From Oasisia sp. SBJ-2009 (Eukaryota > Annelida > Polychaeta > Sabellida > Siboglinidae): 64,000 nucleotides of DNA. The notes below the pieces were generated by a model. That model saw nothing but the letters and a program-made list of their open reading frames with translations, was not told the origin of the DNA and did not search any database. This document shows positions 32,536 to 46,062 of this stretch, in pieces. The position numbers and the translations under genes are program-made. The stretch covers positions 30,750,687 to 30,814,686 of the forward strand of contig OZ024858.1 of the NCBI GenBank assembly GCA_964017155.1, written 5' to 3'. Numbering within the stretch: position 1 is the stretch's first letter; each line of letters starts with the position of its first letter.

Positions 32536-35500
32536 GTACTTTTTAGCAAAACGTAGTTTCGCTCATCTATAGACACGGAAGAGGTTACAACTTTTCACAA
32601 ATGATCGGGCCAGTAGCTCACTTGAATTTAACCTATATGGAAATCAATTGCTAAATACCTAAAAGTATTAACGTCTAAATTGAACGTATAACATCATTTA
32701 ATTGTTACTAAATTATATTAATCAAAATTAATACACAACTACATGCAATAATTGCATTATTAAGTGATTGTGACAAGCACGCCGCGGTCTACGGGAATAC
32801 ATTTACGGCTAGTTACGTAACTTATCCAGAAGGTGGCGACATTTAACGTTTCCGTAGATACGTCAAAAATGGATTCCTTCATGTTTTGTTATACTTTCTA
32901 ATCAACAATTAATGTCCATTTATTAGTCTCCAGCAACGTATGAATACTTTCTAACATACGTACAATAATTATTATTGCTTCGCCATGTCGGCTCAGAAAA
33001 ATATATCTTCCTGATTGCAACGTATTAGTCGTAATTGGCGTTTTTGATAACGCCCAAGGGTTGTGGATTTATTGTTAATTGTGTGAAAAATGAATACATA
33101 TCTAGGCCAACTAGACGGGACATTGCTTGATGTACCTTCGTATGTTGCAGTTTGACTGGTGGGGTATAGACACTGGTAGAGATGCGCATTATTCGTGTAA
33201 TGTTTGTCATTTCGAAATGACGGTATTGCTTTACCTAAATATGTAATATTACTTCAATCCCATAGTACTTTTTAGCAAAACATAGTTTGGCTCATCTATT
33301 GACATGGATTAGGTTACAACCTTTCACATATGATCGGGCCAGTAGCTCACTTGAATTTATCCTATATGGAAATCATTTGCTAAATACATCAAAGCATTAA
33401 TGTCTACATTGAACGTATGATATCATTTAATTGTGACTAAATTTTATTAATAAAAAATATATACACAACTACATGTTATAATTGCATTATTAATTGATTG
33501 TGACAAGCACGCCGCCGTATACCGGAATACAGTTACGGCTAGTTACGTAACTTATCCAGAAGGTGGCGACATTTAACGTTTCCGTATATACGTCAAAAAT
33601 GGATTCCTTCATGTTTTGTTATACTTTCTAATCAACAATTAATGTCCATTTGTTAGATTCCAGCAACATATGAGTATTTTCCAGCATACGTACACTAATT
33701 ATTATTGCTCCGGCATGTCGGCTTATACAAATATATCTCCCTGATTGCAACGTATTAGTCTTAATTGGCGTTTTTGATCACGCGCAAGTGTTGTGGATTT
33801 ATTGTTAATTATGTGAAAAATGTATACATATCTAGGACAACTAGACGGGACATGGCTTGATGTACCTTCGTATGTTGCAGTTTGAATGGTGGGGTATAGA
33901 CAATGGTAGAGATGCGCATTATTCGTGTAATGTTTGTCATTTCGAAATGACGGTATTGTTTATATAAATATGTAATATTACTTCAATCCCATAGTACTTT
34001 TTAGCAAAACATAGTTTGGCTCATCTGTGGACATGGATAAGGTTACAACCTTTCACATATGATCGGGCCAGTAGCTCACTTGAATTTATCCTATATGGAA
34101 ATCATTTGCTAAATACATAAAATCATTACTGTCTAAATTGAACGTATTACATCATTTAATTGTTACTAAATTATATTAATCAAAATTAATACACAACTAC
34201 ATGCTATAATTGCATTATTAAGTGATTGTGACAAGCACGCCGCGGTCTACCGGAATACATTTACGGCTAGTTACGTAACTTATCCAGAAGGTGGCGACAT
34301 TTTACGTTTCCGTGGATACGTTAAAAATGGATTCCTTCATGTTTTATTATACTTTCTAATCTACAATTAATGTCCATTTATTAGTCTCCAGCAACATATG
34401 AATACTTTCTAGCGTGCGTAGACTAAATATTATTGCTCCGGCATGTCGGCTTACAAAAATATATCTTCCTGATTGCAACGTATTAGTCGTAATTGGCGGT
34501 TAAGATCACGCGCAAGGGTTGTGGATTTATTGTTAATTATGTGAAAAATGTATACATATCTAGGCCAACTAGACGGGACATGGCTTGATGTACCTTCGTA
34601 TGTTGCAGATTGACTGGTGGGGTATAGGCAATGGTAGAGATGCGCATTATTCGTGTAATGTTTGTCATTTCGAAATGACGGTATTGCTTTACACAAATAT
34701 GTAATGTTACTTTAATCCCATAGTACCTTTTAGCAAAACATAGTTTGGCTCATCTATGGACATGGAAGAGGTTACAACTTTTCACATATGATCGGGCCAT
34801 TAGCTCACTTGAATTGATCCTATATGGAAATCATTTGCTAAATACATAATAGCTTAAAGGTCAAAATTCAATGTATGACATTATTTAATTGTTACTAAAT
34901 TATATTAATCAAAATTAATAAACAACTACATGCTATAATTGCATTATTAAGTGATTGTGACAAGCACGCCGCGGTCTACTGGAATACACTTTCGGCTAGT
35001 AACGTAAATTATCCAGAAGGTGGCGACATTTAACGTTTCCGTGGATACGTCAAAAATGGATTCCTTCATGTTTTGTTGTACTTTCTAATCAACAATTAAT
35101 GCCCATTTAATAGTCTGCACCAATATATGAATATTTTCTAGCATACGTACACTAATTATTATTGCTCCGGCATGTCGATATAGAAAATATATCTTCCTGA
35201 TTGCAACGTATTAGTCGTAATTTGCGTTTTTGATCACGCGCAGGTATTGTGGATTTATTGTTAATTATGTGAAAAATGTATACATATCTAGGCCAACTAG
35301 ACGGGACATGGCTTGATGTACCTTCGTATGTTGCAGATTGACTGGTGGGGTATAGACAATGGTAGAGATGCGCATTATTCGTGTAATGTTTGACATTTCG
35401 AAATGACGGTATTGCTTTACACAAATATGTAATATTACTTCAATCCCATAGTACTTTTTAGCAAAACATAGTTTGGGTCAACTATGGATATGGAAGAGGT

Positions 35501-38500
35501 TACAACTTTTCACATTTCATCGGGCCAGTAGCTCACTTGAATTTATCCTATATGGAAATCATTTGCTAAATACATAAAAGCATTAAGGTCAACATTCAAC
35601 GTATGACATCATTTAATTGTTACTAAATTATATTAATCAAAGTTAATACACAACTACATGCTATAATTGCATTATTAAGTGATTGCGACAAGCACGCCGC
35701 GGTCTACCGGAATACATTTTCGGCTAGTTACGTAACTGATCCAGAAGGTGGCGACATTTAACGTTTCCGTGGATACGTCAAAAGTGGATTCCTTCATGTT
35801 TTGTTATACTCTCTAATCAACAATTAATGTCCATTTAATAGTCTGCAGCAATATATGAATACTTTCTAGCAAACGTACACTAATTATTATTGCTCCGGCA
35901 TGTCGGCTTTGAAAATTACATCTTCCTGATTGCAACGTATTAGTCGTAATTGGCGTTTTTAATCACGCGCAAGGGTTGTGGAATTATTGTTAATTATGTG
36001 AAAAATGTATACATATCTAGGCCAACTAGACGGGACATTGCTTGATGTACCTTCGTATGTTGCAATGTGACTGGTGGGGTATAGGCAATGGTAGAGATGC
36101 ACATTATTCGTGTTTTGTTTGTCATTTCGAAATGACGGTACTTGTTTACATAAATATGTAATATTACTTCAATTCCATAGTACTTTTTAGCAAAACACAG
36201 TTTGGCTCATCTATGGACATGGATTAGTTTACAATTTTTCACATATGATCGGGCCAGTAGCTCACATGAATTTATCCTATATAGAAATCAATTGCTAAAT
36301 ACCTAAAAGCATTAATGTCTAAATTGAACGTATGACATCATTTAATTGTTACTAAATTATATTAATCAAAATTAATACACAACTACATGCTATAATTGCA
36401 TTATTAAGTGATTCTGACAAGCACGCCGCGGTCTACCGGAATACATTTACGGCTAGTTACGTAACTTATCCAGAAGGTGTCGACATTTATCGTTTCCGTG
36501 GATACGTTACAAATGGATTCCTTCATGTTTTATTATACTTTCTAATCAACAATTAATGTCCATTTATTAGTCTCCAGCAACATATGAATACTTTCTAGCA
36601 TACGTACACTAATTATTGTTGCTCCGGCATGTCGGGTTATAAAAATATATCTTCCTGATTGCAACGTATTAGTCGTAATTGGCGGTTTTCATCACGCGCA
36701 AGGGTTGTGGATTTATAGTTAATTATGTGAAAAATGTATACATATCTAGGCCAACTAGACTCGACATGGCTTGATGTACCTTCGTATGCTGAAGTTTGCC
36801 TGATGGTGCATAGACAATGGTAGAGATGCGCATTATTTGTGTAATGTTTGTCATTTCGAAATGACGGTATTGCTTTATATAATTAATATGCAATACAACT
36901 TCAATCCCATAGTACTTTTTAGCCAAACATAGTTTGGCTCATCTATGGCCATGGAAGAGGTTACAACTTTTCACATATGATAGGGCCAGTACCTCACTTG
37001 AATTTATCCTATATGGAAATCATTTGCTAAATACATAAAAGCATTAAGGTAAAAATTCAACGTATGACATTATTTAATTTGTACTAAATTATATTAATCA
37101 AAATTAATACACAACTACATGCTATAATTGCATTATTAAGTGATTGTGACAAGCACGCCGCGGTCAACCGGAATACATTTACGGCTAGTTACGTAACTTA
37201 TCCAGAAAGTGGCGACATTTTACGTTTCCGTGGATACGTTAAAAATGGATTCCTTCATGTTTTGTTATATTTTCTATTCAACAATTAATGTCCATTTGTT
37301 AGATTCCAGCAACATATGAGTACTTTCTAGCATACGTACAATAATTATTATTGCTCCGGCATGTAGGCTTAGAAAATATATATCTCCCTGATTGCAACGT
37401 ATTAGGCGTAATTGGTGTTTTTGATCACGCGCAAGTGTTGTGGATTTATTGTTAATTATGTGAAAAATGTATACATATCTAGGCCAAATAGACAGGACAT
37501 TGCTTGATGTACCTTCGTATGTTGCAGTTTGACTGGTGGGGTATAGACAATGGTACAGATGCGCATTATTCGTGTAATGTTTGTCATTTCGAAATGACGG
37601 TACTTCTTTACATAAATATGTAATATTACTTCAATTCCATAGTACTTTTTAGCAAAACACAGTTTGGCTCATCTATGGACATGGATTAGTTTACAATTTT
37701 TCACATATGATCGGGCCAGTAGCTCACTTGAATTTATCCTATATGGAAATCAATTGCTAAATACCTAAAAGCATTAATGTCTAAATTGAACATATGACAT
37801 CATTTAATTGTTACTAAATTATATTAATCAAAATTAATACACAACTACATGCTATAATTGCATTATTAAGTGATTCTGACAAGCACGCCGAGGTCTACCG
37901 GAATACATTTACGGCTAGTTACGTAACTTATCCAGAAGGTGGCGACATTTATCGTTTCCGTGGATACCTTAAAAATGGATTCCTTCATGTTTTATTATAC
38001 TTTCTAATCAACAATTAATGTCCATTTATTAGTCTCCAGCAACATATGAATACTTTCTAGCATACGTACACTAATTATTATTGCTCCGGCATGTTGGCTT
38101 ACAAAAATATATCTTCCTGATTGCACCGTATTAGTCGTAGTTGGCGGTTTTCATCACGCGCAAGGGTTGTGGATTTATTGTTAATTATGTGAAAAATGTA
38201 TACATATCTAGGCCAACTAGACTCGACATGGCCTGATGTACCTTCGTATGCTGCAGTTTGCCTGATGGTGTATAGACAATGGTAGAGATGCGCATTATTT
38301 GTGTAATGTTTGTCATTTCGAAATGACGGTATTGCTTTATATAATTAATATGCAATACTACTTCAATCCCATAGTACTTTTTAGCCAAACATAGTTTGGC
38401 TCATCTATGGCCATGGAAGAGGTTACAACTTTTCACATATGATAGGGCCAGTAGCTCACTTGAATTTATCCTATATGGAAATCATTTCCTAAATACATAA

Positions 38501-39665
38501 AAGCATTAAGGTCAAAATTCAACGTATGACATTATTTAATTTTTAATAAATTATATTAATCAAAATTAATACACAACTACATGCTATAATTGCATTATTA
38601 AGTGATTGTGACAAGCACGCCGCGGTCAACCGGAATACATTTACGGCTAGTTACGTAACTTATCCAGAAAGTGGCGACATTTTACGTTTCTGTGGATACG
38701 TCAAAAATGGATTCCTTCATGTTTTGTTATACTTTCTATTCAACAATTAATGTCCATTTGTTAGATTCCAGCAACATATGAGTACTTTCTAGCATACGTA
38801 CACTAATTATTATTGCTCCGGCATGTAGGCTTAGAAAAATATATGTCCCTGATTGCAACGTATTAGGCGTAATTGGCGTTTTTGATCACGCGCAAGTGTT
38901 GTGGATTTATTGTTAATTATGTGAAAAATGTATACATATCTAGGCCAACTAGACGGGACATTGCTTGATGTACCTTCGTATGTTGCAGTTTGACTGGTGG
39001 GGAATAGACAATGGTAGAGATGCGCATTATTCGTGTAATGTTTGTCATTTCGAAATGACGTATTGCTTTACCTAAATATGTAATATTACTTCAATCCCAT
39101 GGTACTTTTTAGCAAAACATAGTTTGGCTCATCTATTGACATGGATTAGGTTACAACCTTTCACATATGATCGGGCCAGTAGCTCACTTGAATTTATCCT
39201 ATATGGAAATCATTTGCTAAATACATCAAGGCATTAATGTCTAAATTGAACGTATGATATCATTTAATTGTTTCTAAGTTTTATTAATAAAAAAATCAAT
39301 ACACAACTACATGTTATAATTGCATTATTAATTGATTGTGACAAGCACGCCGCGGTATACCGGAATATAGTTACGGCTAGTTACGTAACTTATCCAGAAG
39401 GTGGCGACATCTAACGTTTCCGTGGATACGTTAAAAATGGATTCCTTCATGTTTTGTTATACTTTCCAATCAACAATTAATGTCCATTTATTTGTCTCCA
39501 GCAACGTATGAATACTTTCTAGCATACGTACACTAATTGTTATTACTCCGGCATGTCGACTTAGAGAAATATATCTTCCTGATTGCAACGTATTAGTCGT
39601 AATTGGCGTTTTGGATCACGTGCAAGGGTTGTGGATTTATTGTTAATTATGCGAACAATGTATAC

Positions 39666-39886
39666 TAGATAAAGTTAAAGTTTATAAGTTTATTTCAGAC
39701 AAGACGTCGTCCATAATTATATATACATAAAATACAATAAAAAAATATGAAAAGTATAATACATATAATACAATCAAAGAAATGATGTGATCAACGTAAA
39801 AATATACCTGTTAAGTTAAAAACATTATGTCTAAATATATTAGGAAATTAATTAAATAAGTTGTAAAACTAAATATTATTATTTTA
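39666..39886. mobile_element. 221-bp insertion in a satellite unit
   Basis: AT-rich sequence starting TAGATAAAGTTAAAGTTTAT interrupts a satellite unit. GTATAC (39660-39665 and 39887-39892) is duplicated on both sides, and unit spacing returns to 729 bp when it is removed. No known element was recognised. It may be a SINE or LINE tail fragment. Confidence 0.7.
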
Positions 39887-42814
39887 GTATACATATCTAG
39901 GCCAACTAGACGGGACATTCCTTGATGTACCTTCGTGTGTTGCAGTTTGACTGATGGTGTATAGACAATGGTAGATATGCGCATTATTCGTGTAATATTT
40001 GTCATTTCGAAATGACGGTATTGCTTTACATAAATATGTAATATTACTTCAACCCCATAGTACTTTTTAGCAAAACTTAGTTTGGCTCACCTATGGGCAT
40101 GGATAAGGTAACAACTTTTCACATATGATCGGGCCAGTAGCTCACTTGAATTTATCCTATATGGAAATCATTTGCTAAATACATAAAAGCATTAATGTCT
40201 AAATTGAACGCATGGCATCATTTAATTGTTACTAAATTATATTAATCATAATTAATACACAACTACATGCTATAATTGCATTATTAAGTGATTGTGACAA
40301 GCACACCGCGGTCTACCGGAATACATTTACTGCTAGTTACGTAACTTGTCCAGAAGGTGGCGACATCTAACGTTTCTGTGGATACGTCAAAAATGGCTTC
40401 CTTCATGTTTTGTTATACTTTCTAAGCAACCATTAATGTCCATTTATTAGACTCCAACAACATAGGAATACTTTTTAGCATACATACACTAATTATTATT
40501 GCTCCGGCATGTCGGCTTATACAAATATATCTCCCTGATTGCAACGTATTAGTCTTAATTGGCGTTTTTGATCACGCGCAAGTGTTGTGGATTTATTGTT
40601 AATTATGTGAAAAATGTATACATATCTAGGCCAACTAGACGGGACATGGCTTGATGTACCTTCGTATGTTGCAGTTTGACTGGTGGGGTATATAGACAAT
40701 GGTAGAGATGCGAAATTTTTGGTGTAATATTTGCCATTACGAAATGACGGTATTGCTTTACAAAAATATGTAATATTTCTTCAATCCCATAATTTTTTTT
40801 GGCAAAACATAGTTTGGGTCATCTAAGGACATGGAAGAGATTACAACTTTTCACATATGATCGGGCCAGTAGCTCACTTGAATTTATCCTATATGGAAAT
40901 CATTTGCTATATATAAAAGCATTAATGTCTAAATTGAACACATGGCATCATTTAATTATTACTATACATATCTAGGCCAACTAGACGGGACATGGCTTGA
41001 TGTACCTTCGTATGTTGCAGATTGACTGGTGGGGTATAGACAATGGTAGAGATGCGCATTATTCGTGTAATGTTTGTCATTTCGAAATGACGGTGTTGCT
41101 TTACACAACTATGTAATGTTACTTAAATCCCATAGTACCTTTTAGCAAAACATAGTTTGGCTCATCTATGGACATGAAAGAGGTTACAACTTTTCACATA
41201 TGATCGGGCCATTAGCTCACTTGAATTTATCCTATATGGAAATCATTTGCTAAATACATAAAAGCATTAAGGTCAGAATTCAACGTATGACATCATTTAA
41301 TTGTTACTAAATTATATTAATCAAAATTAATACACAACTACATGCTATAATGGCATTATTAAGTGATTGTGACAAGCACGCCGCGGTATACCGGAATACA
41401 TTTTCGGCTAGTTACGTAACTTATCCAGAAGGTGGCGACATTTAACGTTTCCGTGGATATGTCAAAAATGGATTCCTTCATGTTTTGTTGTACTTTCTAA
41501 TCAACCATTAATGTCCATTTATTAGACTCCAGCAACATATGAATACTTTCCAGCATACATACGCTAATTATTATTGCTCCGGCATGTCGGTATAGAAAAT
41601 ATATCTTCCTGGTTGCAACGTATTAGTCGTAATTTGCGTTTTTTTCACGCGCAGGTATTGTGGATTTATTGTTAATTATGTTAAAAATGTATACATATCT
41701 AGGCCAACTAGACGGGACATGGCTTGATGTACCTTCGTATGTTGCAGTTTGACTGATGGGGTATAGACAATGGTAGAGATGCGCATTATTCGTGTAATGT
41801 TTGTCATTTCGAAATGACGGTACTTCTTAACAGAAATATGTAATATTACTTCAATTCCATAGTACTTTTTAGCAAAACACAGTTTGGCTCATCTATGGAC
41901 ATGGATTTGGTTATAATTTTTCACATATAATCGGGCCAGTCGCTCACTTGAATTGATCCTATATGGAAATCATTTGCTAAATACATAAAAGCATTAATGT
42001 TTGAACGTATGACATCATTTAAAAGTTACTCAATTATATAAATCAAAATTAATACACAACTACATGCTATAATTGCATTATTAAGTGATTCTGACAAGCA
42101 CGCCGCGGTCTACCGGAATACATTTACGGCTAGTTACGTAACTTATCCAGAAGGTGGCGACATTTATCGTTTCCGTGGATACGTTAAAAATGGATTCCTT
42201 CATGTTTTGTTATACTTTCTAATCAACAATTAATGTCCATTTATTAGTTTCCAGCAACATATGAATACTTTCTAGCATACATACACTAATTATTGTTGCT
42301 CCGGCATGTCGGCTTATAAAAATATATCTTCCTGATTGCAACGTATTAGTCGTAATTGGCGTTTTTGATAACGCTTAAGTGTTGTGGATTTATTGTTAAT
42401 TATGTGAAAAATGTATACATATCTAGGCCAACTAGACGGGACATTGCTTGATGTACCTTCGTCTGTTGCAGTTTGACTGGTGGGGTATAGACAATGGTGG
42501 AGATGCGCATTATTCGTGTAATGTTTGTCATTTCGAAATGATGGTATTGCTTTACATATTAATATGTAATATTACTTCAATCCCATAGTACTTTTTAGGA
42601 AAACATAGTTTGGCTCATCTATGGACATGGAAGAGGTTACAACTTTTCACATATGATCGGGCCAGTAGCTCACTTTATTTTATCCTATATGGAAATCATT
42701 TGCTAAATACATAAAAAACATTAATGTCTAAATTGAACGTATGACATCATTTAAAAGTTACTAAATTATATTAATCAAAATTAATACACAACTACATGCT
42801 ATAATTGCATTATA

Positions 42815-43238
42815 GGGCGTGCAAGTCTCGCGCGCGAAAACGAGGCTGAGGGCAGTTGGGGGCAGAAAGTACATATTCTCCATGATAACGTATAAGACTT
42901 TGTTTTGTTTTTGGTTGTAAAACCTTACCAAAAAATACCTTTCAAATACCATTGAATGATCCTAGGGATCTATTGGCCAAGGGTATTTGAATGGTATCTG
43001 AAAGGTATCTGAAGGTTTTGTTTTAATGATATCTTGGATTCTGTATACCGTTCAGTGGTATTGAATGGTATTTTAAATTACCGTTGAGAGTACCACTGAG
43101 TTCTGCTGAAATATCATTGATGCTGAATGATATTCAATGGTATACCATTGGCTCTTTTTTGTAAGGGTATCGCACGATTCGCTTATTTTCGTTGTGAATT
43201 CAATGCAACTTAATGAGGTCAGACAATAGTGAAATAGT

Positions 43239-43240
<2 letters not shown>
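42815..43240. other. Satellite edge, possible small inverted-repeat element
   Basis: After the satellite stops at GCATTATA there is a CpG-rich junction and then many TACCATTGAATGGTA-like pieces. Loosely inverted ends (CCTTACCAAAAAA near 42925 and TTTTTTGTAAGGG near 43156) suggest a degenerate MITE. This is weakly supported. Confidence 0.35.
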
Positions 43241-43320
<80 letters not shown>

Positions 43321-43359
43321 ATATTATAATTTATATGACTATATATATATGATTATATA

Positions 43360-43398
<39 letters not shown>

Positions 43399-43460
43399 CA
43401 TACGGTATATACATATTTAACGCATATAATATATGGTAATATATATATATATATATATAC
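43241..43460. repeat. (TA)n microsatellite blocks
   Basis: Three TA blocks separated by short AT-rich spacers. Confidence 0.95.
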
Positions 43461-43882
<422 letters not shown>

Positions 43883-43992
43883 CATGTAAATGCTTGAAAT
43901 ATTAAACGTAGTTATTCTGATTGAACATCCTAGGTACATCACGTTGTTTGTTTATAAAGCCGTATATGTTTGATTTGATTTTTGATCAACTA

Positions 43993-44170
43993 GTGACGAC
44001 TGGGAAGGTTAAAGGGGACAGATTACGAGGATGCCAACGAATACATATAATTTATAGTCGACGTGGAATGACCGTAACCAACGGAACGTAACCAACGACA
44101 GTGCACGACGGTTTGAAGGGCTAGTATCTCCATCGCCTGGAACACGCATGGCACCTAGAAGAAGATTATT
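43993..44170 (+). pseudogene. Non-LTR retrotransposon 3'-end relic (copy 1)
   Basis: The frame VTTGKVKGDRLRGCQRIHII aligns with VTTRKIEGKRSRGSQRTKTI at 58030-58240. The nucleotide end CTGGAACACGCATGGCACC aligns with CTGGAACAGACATGACACC. Such a GKxxGxRxRGxQR segment is typical of the C-terminal tail of LINE reverse transcriptases. Stops and shifts are present. Confidence 0.6.
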
Positions 44171-44363
44171 ATCATAGACTATCTATTATACCTCTCTGAT
44201 TGGTACAATACCGTGAACCACATATGTCGTCTCCTCATGTTGCAAAGTGGAGAGTTACTGTCTTCAAACTGTGTCTGTTTCAACCATGCGAGTCGTGCTG
44301 TCGATCGTTGTGCTATCGATCGGCTGGTCCTTGGAACTGCAGTATAATTGATATTAGTAAGCA
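44171..44363. other. Spacer before the 22-bp minisatellite
   Basis: No gene recognised. A short palindromic run CGATCGTTGTGCTATCGATCG lies near 44301-44321. Confidence 0.4.
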
Positions 44364-46062
44364 GGCTAGAGACTACCTGTAGTGTCGCAGAGAGACGACT
44401 TGTAGTGTCGGTAGAGACTACATGTAGTGTCGCAGAGAGACTACATGTAGTGTAGCTAGAGACTACCTGTAGTGTCACTAGAGACTATCCGTAGTGTCAC
44501 TAGAGACTATCCGTAGTGTAGCTAGAAACTACCCGTAGTGTCACTAGAGATTATCCGTAGTGTCGGTAGTGACTACCTGTAGTGTCGCTAGAGACTATCT
44601 TTAGTGTCACTAGAGACTATCTGTAGTGTCGCTAGAGACTATCTTTAGTGTCACTAGAGACTATCTGTAGTGTCGCTAGAGACTATCCGTAGTATAGCTA
44701 GACACTACCTGTAGTGTCGCTAGAAACTACCCGTAGTGTCACTAGAAACTATCCGTAGTGTCACTAGAAACTACTCGTAGTGTCACTAGAGACTACCTGT
44801 AGTGTCGCTAGAGACTATCTTTAGTGTCACTAGAGACTATCCGTAGTGTCGCTAGTGACTACCTATATTATAGCTAGAGATTGCCTGTTGTGTCATTAGA
44901 GACTACCCGTAGTGTCGCTAGAGACTACCTATAGTGTCGCTAATAAAACGTAAGTTTTTTATATAGCGCAGTATCCAGGCCACAGGACTGTTCAAAGCGC
45001 TTTAAACATTACTTCCCCGGCAGACCTGTTCAATCCAATATCATCTCAACTTCTCTGGGAAGCATCCAGCCATATGCTACAATTAAAGGCTGCGCGTACA
45101 CATATCCACCACTGTCTATTGCCAGATACTCATTTATATTCAGCTGAGTGAACTGGAGCAATGTAGAGTGAAAAAACTTGCCCAAGGTTTTAACACCGCA
45201 GCACAGGATTCGAACCCGGGTTCTCTTAATCGTGAGTCCGGAGGTCTACCCCTGAGCCACTGCGCTCTTCGCTAGAGACTATTCGTAGTGTCGCTAGAGA
45301 CTGTCCGTAGTTTAGCTAGAGACTACATGTAGTGTAGCTAGAGACTACATGTAGTGTCGCTAGAGACTATGTGTAGTGTAACTAGAGACTACATGTAGTG
45401 TAGCTAGAGACTATGTGTAGTGTAACTAGAGACTACATGTAGTGTCGCTAGAGACTATGTGTAGTGTAACTAGAGACTACATGTAGTGTAGCTATATAGA
45501 GACTATGTGTAGTGTGACTAGATACTACATGTAGTGTAACTAGAGACTACATGTAGTGTAGCTAGAGACTATGTGTAGTGTAACTAGATACTACATGTAG
45601 TGTAACTAGCGACTACATGTAGTGTAACTAGAGACTACATGTAGTGTCGCTAGAGACTATGTGTAGTGTAACTAGAGACTACATGTAGTGTAGCTAGAGA
45701 CTATGTGTAGTGTAACTAGAGACTACATGTAGTGTCGCTAGAGACTATGTGTAGTGTAGCTAGAGACTACGTGTAGTGTAGCTAGAGAATACGTGTAGTG
45801 TAACTAGAGACCATATGTAGTGTAGCTAGAGACTACATGTAGTGTAGCTAGAGACTATCCATAGTATAGCTAGAGACTACCTGTAGTGTCGCTAGAGACT
45901 ATCCGTAGTGTCGCTAGAGACTATCCGTAGTGTAGCTAGAGACTACCCGTAGTGTCGCTAGAGACTATCCGTAGTGTCGCTAGAGACTGCCTGTAGTGTA
46001 GCTTGAGATTACCTGTAGTGTCACTAGAGACTACCTGTAGTGTAGCTAGACGCTATCTGCAG
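44364..46062 (+). repeat. 22-bp minisatellite, about 60 copies, split by a SINE
   Basis: Units follow GTAGTGTCGCTAGAGACTAC plus two variable bases. The left part favours CT/CC spacers with GTCAC or GTCGC. The right part (45300-45830) favours AT/GT spacers and GTAGC/GTAAC, so homogenisation is local. Each unit holds the inverted pair GTAGT...ACTAC. A SINE lies at 44943-45268. Confidence 0.95.
44943..45268 (-). mobile_element. tRNA-derived SINE (full-length-looking)
   Basis: On the minus strand it begins with AGAGCGCAGTGGCTCAGGGG (A-box region) and has a perfect B-box GGTTCGAATCC about 45 bp on, as in RNA polymerase III promoters of tRNA-derived SINEs. The body includes TTGGGCAAGTTTTTTCACTC and AAAGCGCTTTGAACAG. 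The tail is GCGCTATATAAAAAACTTAC. TCGCTA (44937-44942, 45269-45274) flanks it, although that is also part of the host repeat. Relatives lie at 9720-9800 and 18283-18434. Confidence 0.88.

Larger units (their letters stand above)
30664..42814 (+). repeat. Tandem satellite array, unit about 730 bp, about 14 units
   Basis: The landmark GCTCCGGCATGTCGG recurs at spacings of 728-732 bp once inserts are removed (about 30780, 32984, 33714, 34442, 35171, 35899, 36628, 37360, 38090, 38822, 39552, 40508, 41583, 42305). Every unit carries the 16-bp perfect palindrome GTCATTTCGAAATGAC and most carry AGTTACGTAACT. One partial unit of about 346 bp lies at about 40620-40965. Two units hold insertions. Recurrent minus-strand frames of 60-90 codons are shared by units but degenerate, so no gene was called. 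Confidence 0.95.

Noticed and set aside
30875..42600. Recurrent 60-90-codon minus-strand frames in satellite units (for example at 34451, 35152, 36723 and 38185)
   Set aside because: They recur only because the units are repeats. Frames are broken differently in each unit and no domain is recognisable.
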